Origin: Gammaproteobacteria bacterium
Lineage (GTDB): Bacteria; Pseudomonadota; Gammaproteobacteria; Steroidobacterales; Rariloculaceae
Assembly: GCA_016927175.1 (NCBI GenBank)
Contig: JAFGNC010000515.1
Coordinates: 1 to 6,308 of the forward strand
Direction of reading: 5' to 3'
DNA: 6,308 nucleotides
In this document: piece by piece, positions 1 through 6,196 of the stretch
How the letters are laid out: each line of letters opens with the position of its first letter
Numbering within the stretch: the first letter of the stretch is position 1
The notes under the pieces: generated by a model
What the model saw: only the letters and a program-made list of their open reading frames with translations
The model's database searches: none
What the model was told of the DNA's origin: nothing
Program-made: the position numbers and the translations under genes

Positions 1-1730
1 ACGCGGTGGTCATAGGACAGCGACAGCGGCAGCATCAGCCGCGGCACGAACTCGCCGTCGCGCCAGACCGGCCTCCACTGGCTGCGCGAGACGCCGAGGA
101 TCGCGATCTCGGGCGCATTGATGATCGGCGTGAAGAACGTGCCGCCGATACCGCCCAGGCTCGACACGGTGAAGACGCCGCCCTGCATGTCGTCGGGCCT
201 GAGCTTGCCGCCGCGCGCGCTCTCGCTGAGATTGCCGAGCGCCGTCGCGAGCTCGTAGACGTCCTTGCGATCGGCGTCCCGGATCACCGGAACGACGAGC
301 CCGCTCGGCGTGTCGGCCGCGAATCCGAGATGCGTGTAGTGCTTCAAGATCAGCGTCTCGCCGTCCGGGGCGAGCGAGGCTTTGAAGTGCGGGAATTCTT
401 CGAGCGTCAGCACGCAGGCGCGCATGATGAACGCGAGCGGCGTCAGGCGTATCCCCCGCTCCCCGGCCGCCTCTTTCAGCGACTGACGCGTCTCCTCGAG
501 CGCCGTGATGTCGGCCTCGTCGTGCTGCGTCACGTGCGGAATGTTGACCCAGCTCGCGTGCAGGCGCTGGCTCGAGATGCGCTGAATGCGCCGAAGCGGC
601 CGCTCCTCGATCGCTCCGAACTTCGCGAAGTCGACCGCCGGCACCGCGGGCAACGCGCCGCCGCGGGCGCCGGCTCCGCCCCGGATGATTTCCTTGACGA
701 ACCGTTTGACGTCATCGGCCGTGACGCGGCCCTTGCGGCCGCTCCCGCGCACGCGGCCGAGATCGACGCCGAGCTCGCGTGCAAGCTTGCGCACGGACGG
801 GCTCGCGTGCGCTTTGGAGAAGGCCTGCTCGTCTATCGGCGCGACGCGCCCGGCGGCCGCCGCCCTTTCGCGCGCGGGCGCTTCCGCCTCCGCAGGCTGC
901 TCCGAGCGCGCTGCCCGCTCCTGCCGCTCGACCGTCTCCTCGACGGTCGTCGGGGCCGGCTCCGGCTCCTCGTCCGGCGACGCGAGGCTCGGCTCGAGCG
1001 TCAGGATCTCGTCCCCGGCGGAGACGCGATCGCCGACCGCGACCTTGATGGATACCACCCTGCCCGGCTCGGGCGACGGCACGTCCATCGTGGCCTTGTC
1101 GGTCTCGAGCGAAATCAGGCCCTGCTCGGCCTCGACCTCGTCGCCTTCGGCGACGAGCACGTCGATGATCTCCACGGCGTCGAAATCGCCGAGGTCGGGC
1201 ACCCGCACCGGCCTCGGCCGGACGCCGCCGCGCTTCGCCGGCGCCGCTTCGGCGCCGTGCGCGGCGGGGTGCTCTGGTTCGCGCGCGGTCGCGGATTCAC
1301 CGGACGCGCCAGCAGTCGGCGCGGCGGACTCGCGCTTCGCCGCGGCATCCCCGGCGTCCTTCGCCGCGCCACCCTCTGTGCGCTTCGCCGCGGCGCCTTC
1401 GGCGCCGTCAGCCGCGGCGTCCGGTTCCCGCGCGGCTGGCCCGGCCTCCGACGCCTCGCCAGCAGCCTCGCTGCCGCCGGCCGCCGGCCCGTCACCCGCG
1501 CCGTCTCCGTCGAGGACGACGATGACGTCGCCGGTAGACACGCGGTCGCCGACGGCGACCTTGATCTCGACGACCGATCCGGCGGCCGTCGACGGCACGT
1601 CCATCGTGGCCTTGTCGGTCTCGAGGGTCACCAGCGGATCTTCGGGCTCGATCCGGTCACCGACCTTGACCAGAACTTCGATGATCTCTACATCGGCGAA
1701 ATCGCCAAGATCGGGTACGGAGATGTCCAC
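1..1730 (-). CDS. aceF: Pyruvate dehydrogenase E2, dihydrolipoamide acetyltransferase (partial, C-terminus missing)
   Basis: E2 core of the pyruvate dehydrogenase complex: it takes the acetyl group from E1 on swinging lipoyl arms and transfers it to CoA in the cytoplasm. I translated 576 codons with no stop. Lipoyl domain 1 is about residues 3-74 (ETDKATMDVPS, lipoyl Lys40) and lipoyl domain 2 about 175-247 (same motif, Lys212). A peripheral-subunit-binding domain follows at about 298-346 (SPSVRKLARELGVDL, then GRKGRVTADDV), and the acetyltransferase domain runs from about 366. The window ends at YDHR (573-576), the start of the DHRxxDG motif with catalytic His575; roughly 25-30 residues should be missing. 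The start is GTG at 1730: an in-frame TGA lies only two codons upstream and the lipoyl fold begins immediately. Two lipoyl domains contrast with three in E. coli. The Ala/Glu/Gly/Lys-rich linker between them, about 100 residues, looks unusually long. The gene follows aceE by 18 bp in the same frame and is probably co-transcribed. Confidence 0.96.
   Translation of the reverse strand, partial: MDISVPDLGDFADVEIIEVLVKVGDRIEPEDPLVTLETDKATMDVPSTAAGSVVEIKVAVGDRVSTGDVIVVLDGDGAGDGPAAGGSEAAGEASEAGPAAREPDAAADGAEGAAAKRTEGGAAKDAGDAAAKRESAAPTAGASGESATAREPEHPAAHGAEAAPAKRGGVRPRPVRVPDLGDFDAVEIIDVLVAEGDEVEAEQGLISLETDKATMDVPSPEPGRVVSIKVAVGDRVSAGDEILTLEPSLASPDEEPEPAPTTVEETVERQERAARSEQPAEAEAPARERAAAAGRVAPIDEQAFSKAHASPSVRKLARELGVDLGRVRGSGRKGRVTADDVKRFVKEIIRGGAGARGGALPAVPAVDFAKFGAIEERPLRRIQRISSQRLHASWVNIPHVTQHDEADITALEETRQSLKEAAGERGIRLTPLAFIMRACVLTLEEFPHFKASLAPDGETLILKHYTHLGFAADTPSGLVVPVIRDADRKDVYELATALGNLSESARGGKLRPDDMQGGVFTVSSLGGIGGTFFTPIINAPEIAILGVSRSQWRPVWRDGEFVPRLMLPLSLSYDHR
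1074..1109 (-). repeat. 36-bp perfect repeat, copy in lipoyl domain 2 of aceF
   Basis: These 36 bases are identical to 1590-1625, in direct orientation with starts 516 bp apart. They cover exactly the twelve codons for LETDKATMDVPS around lipoyl Lys212. Codons immediately outside the block differ between the copies. The protein motif is expected to be conserved; identity at every synonymous position is what is notable. Confidence 0.95.
1329..1424 (-). repeat. 24-bp (octapeptide) tandem repeat in the AceF inter-lipoyl linker
   Basis: Residues 103-134 of AceF read as four imperfect eight-residue units: PDAAADGA, EGAAAKRT, EGGAAKDA, GDAAAKRE. In the DNA the ten bases CTTCGCCGCG (plus strand) recur at 1335, 1359 and 1383, exactly 24 bp apart, and a 15-base version recurs 48 bp apart at 1332 and 1380. 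A related AKRG occurs at 165-168. This looks like slippage-type expansion within a flexible linker. Confidence 0.85.
1590..1625 (-). repeat. 36-bp perfect repeat, copy in lipoyl domain 1 of aceF
   Basis: Partner of the copy at 1074-1109, encoding LETDKATMDVPS around lipoyl Lys40. Beyond the block, similarity continues imperfectly (for example the codons for IKVAVGDRVS are nearly the same), consistent with the two lipoyl domains being an internal duplication. Confidence 0.95.
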
Positions 1731-1751
1731 GGCGCTTCAGTCTGGTCGTCA
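1728..1751 (-). promoter_or_regulatory. aceE-aceF junction: stop, weak RBS and GTG start
   Basis: The aceE TGA (1751-1749) is followed by 18 bases and then GTG (1730-1728). The only Shine-Dalgarno-like bases are GAAG at 1738-1735, four bases before the GTG, which is weak and close. A second in-frame TGA sits at 1739-1737. No terminator or promoter fits in the gap, so aceF translation probably depends on ribosomes arriving from aceE. The in-frame TGA rules out a longer AceF N-terminus. Confidence 0.75.
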
Positions 1752-4460
1752 GAGCGTAACGGGATCCCGCTTATCGGGATCGATGCCAAAGCGCCGGATG
1801 CCCTGCGTTACCGTCTCGGCATCCAGCACTCCGTCGTCGGCGAGCGCCTTCAGCGCGGAGAGGACGATGGAATGGCGGTCCACCTCGAAGAACTCGCGCA
1901 GAGCGCGGCGTCCGTCGCTGCGTCCGTAGCCGTCGGTGCCGAGAACCGTATAACGGCCGGGCACCCACTGGCGGATCTGGTCCGGCACCGTCTTGATGTA
2001 GTCGGTGGCCGCGACGAAAGGTCCGGAGCGCTTGGCAAGCTGCTTCGACACGTAGCTGACCCGCGGCTTCTTGCCAGGGTGGCGCTCGTTCCACCGCTCG
2101 ACCTCGAGCGCTTCGCGGCGCAGCTCGCTGAAGCTCGTCACGCTCCAGACGTCGGCCGCAACGCCGTAGTGCTCCTCGAGCAGCTCGGCCGCCGCGACCA
2201 CCTCGCGCAGAATCGTGCCGGACCCGAACAGCTGCACGTGCGGCTTCTTCCTGCCGCCGGATTTCTTGCCTCCGCCGGTCTCTTTCAACAGATACATGCC
2301 ACGCAGGATGCCTTCCTCGGCGCCCTCCGGCATCGGCGGGTGAACGTAGTTCTCGTTCATGCAGGTGATGTAGTAGAAGACGTTCTCCTGCTCCGTGCAC
2401 ATGCGCCGCATGCCGTCCTGCACGATGACCGCGAGCTCATAGGCATAGCACGGGTCGTACGCGCGGCAGTTCGGGATCGTCGTCGCGACGAGCTGGCTGT
2501 GCCCGTCCTGATGCTGCAGCCCCTCGCCCGCCAGCGTCGTGCGGCCCGCGGTGCCGCCGATCAGGAAGCCGCGTGCCTGCATGTCGCCGCCGGCCCACGC
2601 GAAGTCGCCGACCCGCTGGAAGCCGAACATCGAGTAGTACATGTAGAACGGGATCATCTGCACGCCGTGATTCGAATACGACGTGCCGGCAGCGATCCAC
2701 GAGCAGAACGAGCCGCCCTCGTTGATGCCTTCCTGCAGGATCTGCCCCTTCTTGTCCTCGCGGTAGTACGTCAGCTGGTCGGCGTCCTGAGGGGTGTAGA
2801 GCTGCCCCATCGAGGAATAGATGCCGACCTGCCGGAACATGCCTTCCATGCCGAAGGTCCGCGCCTCGTCCGGCACGATCGGCACGATGCGCGGGCCGAT
2901 GGTCTTGTCCCGCACGAGAGCGGTAAGCATCCGCACGAGCGCCATCGTCGTCGAGATCTCGCGCTCGCCGCTGCCTTCGAGCTGCACCTTGAAAAAGTCG
3001 AGATCGGGCACCACCGGCGGCTCGACCTTCGTGCGGCGCGCGGGCAGGAAACCGCCGAGCTGCTTGCGCCGCTGCAGCAGATAGCGCTGCTCCTCGCTGT
3101 CCTCTGCCGGCTTGTAAAACGGCAGCTCCGCGAGCTCGTCGTCGGAGATCGGAATATTGAAGCGGTCGCGGAACGCCTTCAGGTCGTCCTCGTCGAGCTT
3201 CTTCTTCTGGTGCGTGATGTTCTGGCCTTCGCCCGCCGCGCCCATGCCGAAGCCCTTCACGGTCTTCGCGAGAATCACCGTCGGACGGCCCGTGTGGTGC
3301 ACGGCCTGGTGGTAGGCGGCATAGACCTTGATCGCATCGTGCCCGCCGCGGTTCAGCCGCCAGATGTCGTCATCGGACATGTTCGCGACCATGGCCTTCA
3401 GCTCCGGATACCGGCCGAAGAAGTTCTCGCGCGTGTACGCGCCGCCCTTGGCCTTGAACGCCTGATACTCCCCGTCGACGCACTCTTCCATCGTGCGGCG
3501 CAGCAGGCCGTGCTCGTCCTTCGCGAGCAGGCGGTCCCAGCGCGAGCCCCAGATGACCTTGATCACGTTCCAGCCAGCGCCCTGGAACGCCGCCTCGAGC
3601 TCCTGAATGATCTTGCCGTTGCCGCGTACCGGACCGTCGAGCCGCTGCAGGTTGCAGTTGATGACGAAGATCAGGTTGTCGAGCTTCTCGCGGACCGGCA
3701 TCGTGATCGCGCCCATGGCCTCGGGCTCGTCCGTCTCGCCGTCGCCGATGAAGCACCAGACCTTGCGATCCTGCGGCGGCAGCAGCCCGCGGTTCTCCAT
3801 GTAGCGCATGAAGCGCGCCTGGTAGATCGCCATCATGGGACCCAAGCCCATCGACACGGTCGGGAACTGCCAGTAGTCCGGCATCAGCCACGGGTGCGGA
3901 TACGAGGACAGGCCCTTGCCGGCGCCGACGACCTCCTGCCGGAAGTGCTTCAGCTGCTCGTCCGTCAGGCGCCCTTCGAGATAGGAGCGCGCGTAGATCC
4001 CGGGCGACGAGTGCCCCTGGAAGAACACGAGATCGCCACCGTGCTCCTCGGTCGGCGCGCGCCAGAAATGGTTGAAGCCGACCTCGTACAGCGTCGCCGA
4101 CGAGGCATAGCTCGCGATGTGGCCGCCGTACTCGGAGCTTTTGCGATTGGCCTGCACGACCATCGCCATGGCGTTCCAGCGGATATAGGCTTCGATGCGC
4201 CGTTCGATGGCCCGGTCACCCGGGTAATGCGGCTGCTGCCCGACCGGGATCGTGTTCAGGTATGCGGTGTTGGGGCTGTACGGCAGATAGGCGCCGGAAC
4301 GGCGCGCGTGGTCGATCATGCATTCGAGCAGGTAATGGGCCCTTTCGGCGCCGTGAACCCTCAGAACGGAATCGATCGACTCGAGCCAGTCCTGTGTCTC
4401 CTCCGGATCGGTATCGCCTTCGGCCCCTGTGAACGTCGGAAGTGGTCGTGCGCTCGCCAT
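1749..4460 (-). CDS. aceE: Pyruvate dehydrogenase E1 component, homodimeric type
   Basis: Thiamine diphosphate-dependent E1 subunit: it decarboxylates pyruvate and reductively acetylates the lipoyl group of AceF. It has 903 residues, close to the 887 of E. coli AceE. The cofactor motif runs from GDGETDEPEAMGA (from 239) to NCNLQRLDGP (from 268). Residues matching known E. coli active-site positions are present: His150 in FQGHSSPG, His417 in NITHQKKK, Glu581 in LQEGINEGG and His650 in GLQHQDGHS (E. coli His142, His407, Glu571, His640, assigned by aligning from memory). The C-terminal domain ends in VLGTDGYGRSD and DPDKRDPVTL. The ATG at 4460 has a good AGGAG five bases upstream and MASARPLPTF leads directly into conserved sequence. 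A glycine/lysine-rich insert (GGGKKSGGRKK, 729-739) is a small oddity. The gene contains no TTA, CTA or TCA codon. It is first in an operon with aceF. Confidence 0.98.
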   Translation of the reverse strand: MASARPLPTFTGAEGDTDPEETQDWLESIDSVLRVHGAERAHYLLECMIDHARRSGAYLPYSPNTAYLNTIPVGQQPHYPGDRAIERRIEAYIRWNAMAMVVQANRKSSEYGGHIASYASSATLYEVGFNHFWRAPTEEHGGDLVFFQGHSSPGIYARSYLEGRLTDEQLKHFRQEVVGAGKGLSSYPHPWLMPDYWQFPTVSMGLGPMMAIYQARFMRYMENRGLLPPQDRKVWCFIGDGETDEPEAMGAITMPVREKLDNLIFVINCNLQRLDGPVRGNGKIIQELEAAFQGAGWNVIKVIWGSRWDRLLAKDEHGLLRRTMEECVDGEYQAFKAKGGAYTRENFFGRYPELKAMVANMSDDDIWRLNRGGHDAIKVYAAYHQAVHHTGRPTVILAKTVKGFGMGAAGEGQNITHQKKKLDEDDLKAFRDRFNIPISDDELAELPFYKPAEDSEEQRYLLQRRKQLGGFLPARRTKVEPPVVPDLDFFKVQLEGSGEREISTTMALVRMLTALVRDKTIGPRIVPIVPDEARTFGMEGMFRQVGIYSSMGQLYTPQDADQLTYYREDKKGQILQEGINEGGSFCSWIAAGTSYSNHGVQMIPFYMYYSMFGFQRVGDFAWAGGDMQARGFLIGGTAGRTTLAGEGLQHQDGHSQLVATTIPNCRAYDPCYAYELAVIVQDGMRRMCTEQENVFYYITCMNENYVHPPMPEGAEEGILRGMYLLKETGGGKKSGGRKKPHVQLFGSGTILREVVAAAELLEEHYGVAADVWSVTSFSELRREALEVERWNERHPGKKPRVSYVSKQLAKRSGPFVAATDYIKTVPDQIRQWVPGRYTVLGTDGYGRSDGRRALREFFEVDRHSIVLSALKALADDGVLDAETVTQGIRRFGIDPDKRDPVTL

Positions 4461-4465
4461 TGATG

Positions 4466-4470
4466 CTCCT
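4466..4470 (-). promoter_or_regulatory. aceE ribosome binding site
   Basis: On the minus strand AGGAG is followed by CATCA and then the ATG at 4460. The five-base spacing and strong match to the Shine-Dalgarno core support this aceE start. Confidence 0.85.
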
Positions 4471-4493
4471 GCCGCCAGCCTGTGCGCGCAAAA

Positions 4494-4517
4494 ATTCGAC
4501 CCGAATCAATAAATTCG
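4494..4517. repeat. Alternating ATTCG / CGAAT / ATTCG half-sites in the aceE leader
   Basis: ATTCG (4494-4498), CGAAT (4502-4506) and ATTCG (4513-4517) form two overlapping perfect inverted repeats that share the middle arm, with spacers of 3 and 6 bp. AAATTCGA also occurs twice, at 4492-4499 and 4511-4518. They lie between the candidate aceE promoter and its ribosome binding site, where a repressor site or small leader hairpin could act. The short arms make chance possible. Confidence 0.5.
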
Positions 4518-4537
4518 AGATCGGACTTCGCGGTGAA
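4508..4537 (-). promoter_or_regulatory. Candidate sigma-70 type promoter for aceEF
   Basis: On the minus strand TTCACC (4537-4532, 4 of 6 matches to TTGACA) and TTTATT (4513-4508, 4 of 6 matches to TATAAT) are separated by 18 bp. Transcription would start near 4501, giving a leader of about 40 bases before the aceE ATG. This is a weak match found by eye. Confidence 0.3.
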
Positions 4538-4568
4538 TTCGCCAGGCGCTCCTGCTACGATGCCTGCC

Positions 4569-4585
4569 CGATACTGATTGTATCG
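4569..4585. repeat. 17-bp perfect palindrome, operator-like
   Basis: CGATAC and GTATCG form perfect 6-bp arms around a 5-bp spacer (TGATT). The site lies just upstream of, and next to, the candidate -35 of the peptidase gene. Size and symmetry are typical of a dimeric regulator's operator. I do not recognise the cognate regulator family. Confidence 0.5.
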
Positions 4586-4597
4586 CTTTGTATTGCT
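4578..4597 (+). repeat. Tandem 10-bp direct repeat
   Basis: TTGTATCGCT (4578-4587) is followed immediately by TTGTATTGCT (4588-4597), differing at one base, and then by GTA. The 10-bp period puts both copies on nearly the same helical face. The first copy contains the right arm of the 17-bp palindrome; the second supplies the candidate -35 element. Confidence 0.75.
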
Positions 4598-4614
4598 GTA
4601 CGCGGCGCTATGAT
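4588..4614 (+). promoter_or_regulatory. Candidate sigma-70 type promoter for the M17 peptidase-rnt operon
   Basis: TATGAT at 4609-4614 matches the -10 consensus at 5 of 6 positions. A poor -35 (TTGTAT, 4588-4593) lies 15 bp upstream, which is short; the weak -35 would fit a promoter needing an activator at the adjacent repeats. Transcription near 4621 would leave about 28 bases before the ATG at 4649. Confidence 0.4.
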
Positions 4615-4636
4615 CGGGGTTTGCCCACAAGGGGTC

Positions 4637-4640
4637 AAGG
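4637..4640 (+). promoter_or_regulatory. M17 peptidase ribosome binding site
   Basis: AAGG lies eight bases before the ATG at 4649. The upstream in-frame ATG at 4610 has no such site and overlaps the candidate -10 element, so 4649 is the better start. Confidence 0.6.
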
Positions 4641-4648
4641 CAGCCGGA

Positions 4649-6196
4649 ATGATCGAGTTTCCCGAATTCAGACCGCTGAAAATCAGTCAAAGCACCCGCG
4701 CCGCCACCGATACGCAGCTCGCATCCCTTGATCACGTCGTCATCGTCGTGCCGAAGGATCCGCCGGCATCGGCGTTCATGTCGCTGCCGCAGGGCAAGCA
4801 GCTGCACAAGCTGCTCGAGCGCGTGCGGACGCAGGGCGGGAATCGGGCGATGTCGCGGCTCACGAACGTCAGGGCGACGGGCGTCACGATCGCGATGCTG
4901 GACACCGGCTCCGCTTTCGGCGCGCTGACGTGGGCACGGGAGGTCCTCGTCGATGCCTTGAGAGATCGGCCCCGGAAACTCGGCGTCCTGACGGCCGGCC
5001 TCGACGAGCCGGCGCGCGCCAGGACCGTCGGCCATATCGTCGCGGCCGCCGAAGCCGCCGCGTTCAAGCTGCCGTCCTTCAAGACCGAGGACTATCCGCG
5101 CCAGGCCGAGCTGGAGTCGGTGGCGCTGCTCGACGTGAAGCCGCGCATCGAGCTCGAGCGCATACTCGCAGAGGCCACTGGCAACAATCTTGCGCGCTGG
5201 CTGACGGCGATGCCCCCGAACCGGCTCACCGCGGGCACATACAGGCACATGGCCGAGACGCTCGCGAAGCGTTACTCGCTCGGCTGCAAGTTCATCGGCG
5301 AGCACGAGCTCGAGAAGCTCGGCGCCGGGGCGTTTCTAGCCGTCGCGCAGGGCAACGCCAAACGGGACGCGGGAATGCTGCGGCTGTGTTACCGGCCGCG
5401 AGGATCGCAGAAGCCGGACCTGACGCTGATCGGCAAAGGCGTTCTGTTCGACACCGGCGGGACGAATCTGAAGCCGTTCAAGGGCATGCTCGACATGCAT
5501 ACGGACATGCAGGGCAGCGCCGTCGCGCTCGGCACGCTGATCGCGCTGGTCGAGATGAAGGTGCCGTACGCGGTCGACGCATGGCTTGCCCTGACGGAGA
5601 ACCGCATGTCCGCCACGGGGTACAAGTCGCAGGACGTCGTGACGGCCGCGAACGGCACGAGCATCCAGGTCATTCACACGGACGCGGAGGGCCGCATGGT
5701 GCTGGCCGACGCGCTTGCGCTCGCCGCGCGCGACGAGCCGAGGCTGATCATCGACTACGCGACGCTGACGGGCACGTGCGTCTCTGCGCTGACGCAGCGC
5801 TATTCCGGCGTCTTCACGAATCGCCAGGGCGCGAACCAGCTGCTGCTCGATGCCGGAGCCGCATCGGGTGAGCGCGTGTGGCCGTTCCCGATGGACGAGG
5901 ACTTCGATCAGCTGCTGCGCAGCGACGTCGCGGACGTCAGGCAGTGCACGGTCGACAGCCACGGCGACCACGTGCTCGCCGCACGGTTTCTGTCGCGTTT
6001 CGTGCCGAAATCGATCCCGTGGGTTCACGTCGATCTCAGCGCCGGAGAGCACAAGGGCGGCCTCGCGCACATTCCGACGGACATCACCGGTTTCGGCGTC
6101 CGTTTCACGCTCGAGCTGCTCGGCTCGCAGGAGCCGGCCGAGCTCGCGGCGAGAATGGCGCCGGACGGGGCAACGCCCGGGAAGGCATCGCCATGA
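4649..6196 (+). CDS. M17 family leucyl aminopeptidase-like metallopeptidase
   Basis: A 515-residue cytoplasmic exopeptidase, expected to remove N-terminal amino acids from peptides using two metal ions; E. coli PepA has 503 residues. The catalytic domain covers about residues 165-490. Metal ligands Lys263 (LIGKG), Asp268 (FDTGG), Asp286 (HTDMQG), Asp345 and Glu347 (HTDAEGR), and catalytic Lys275 and Arg349, are all present with the same spacing as PepA Lys270/Asp275/Asp293/Asp352/Glu354 and Lys282/Arg356. The family signature NTDAEGRL reads HTDAEGRM, the PepA CENMPGG region reads TENRMSATG, and the end reads HKGGLAHIPTDITGFGV instead of the PepA GTAW segment, so this is a divergent M17 branch rather than clear PepA. 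The N-terminal domain (1-160) is poorly conserved. There is no signal peptide. An alanine/proline-rich tail (about 495-515) ends the protein. The stop overlaps the rnt start. Confidence 0.93.
   Translation: MIEFPEFRPLKISQSTRAATDTQLASLDHVVIVVPKDPPASAFMSLPQGKQLHKLLERVRTQGGNRAMSRLTNVRATGVTIAMLDTGSAFGALTWAREVLVDALRDRPRKLGVLTAGLDEPARARTVGHIVAAAEAAAFKLPSFKTEDYPRQAELESVALLDVKPRIELERILAEATGNNLARWLTAMPPNRLTAGTYRHMAETLAKRYSLGCKFIGEHELEKLGAGAFLAVAQGNAKRDAGMLRLCYRPRGSQKPDLTLIGKGVLFDTGGTNLKPFKGMLDMHTDMQGSAVALGTLIALVEMKVPYAVDAWLALTENRMSATGYKSQDVVTAANGTSIQVIHTDAEGRMVLADALALAARDEPRLIIDYATLTGTCVSALTQRYSGVFTNRQGANQLLLDAGAASGERVWPFPMDEDFDQLLRSDVADVRQCTVDSHGDHVLAARFLSRFVPKSIPWVHVDLSAGEHKGGLAHIPTDITGFGVRFTLELLGSQEPAELAARMAPDGATPGKASP
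6181..6185 (+). promoter_or_regulatory. rnt ribosome binding site inside the peptidase gene
   Basis: GAAGG (with GG before it) lies seven bases upstream of the rnt ATG at 6193, within the last codons of the peptidase gene. Good strength and spacing support that start. Confidence 0.7.

Larger units (their letters stand above)
4461..4648. promoter_or_regulatory. Divergent intergenic region between aceE and the M17 peptidase gene
   Basis: This 188-bp, noticeably more AT-rich gap must hold the start signals for both operons. It contains the aceE ribosome binding site, candidate promoters on each strand, an ATTCG/CGAAT half-site cluster near aceE, and a palindrome plus tandem repeat nearer the peptidase gene. 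I saw no match to the known PdhR operator form (TTGGT, three bases, ACCAA) that controls pdh in E. coli, and no tRNA, riboswitch or terminator hairpin. Confidence 0.8.

Noticed and set aside
1728..1751. A possible in-frame AceE-AceF fusion by readthrough
   Set aside because: The genes share a frame, but two in-frame TGA codons (1751-1749 and 1739-1737) separate them and AceF has its own GTG immediately before its lipoyl domain.
6..4463. A 1,485-codon open frame on the plus strand across aceF and aceE
   Set aside because: It is exactly codon-aligned opposite to two clearly recognised genes, its translation is rich in Arg, Ala, Leu and His with no recognisable domain, and it is explained by absence of three codons in GC-rich sense genes.
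4442..4648. An N-terminal extension of the M17 peptidase starting at 4442 or at ATG 4610
   Set aside because: The 4442 start lies inside aceE on the opposite strand, the 4610 start lacks a ribosome binding site and overlaps the candidate -10, and the extension does not resemble an M17 N-terminus or a convincing signal peptide.
4461..4648. A PdhR-type operator, riboswitch or intrinsic terminator in the divergent region
   Set aside because: I looked for TTGGT-N3-ACCAA, a long conserved hairpin set and a GC stem followed by a T run, and found none.
4361..5305. A 314-codon minus-strand open frame across the intergenic region and the 5' part of the peptidase gene
   Set aside because: It overlaps the well-supported aceE start and the peptidase gene, has no recognisable motif and shows low-complexity, shadow-type composition.
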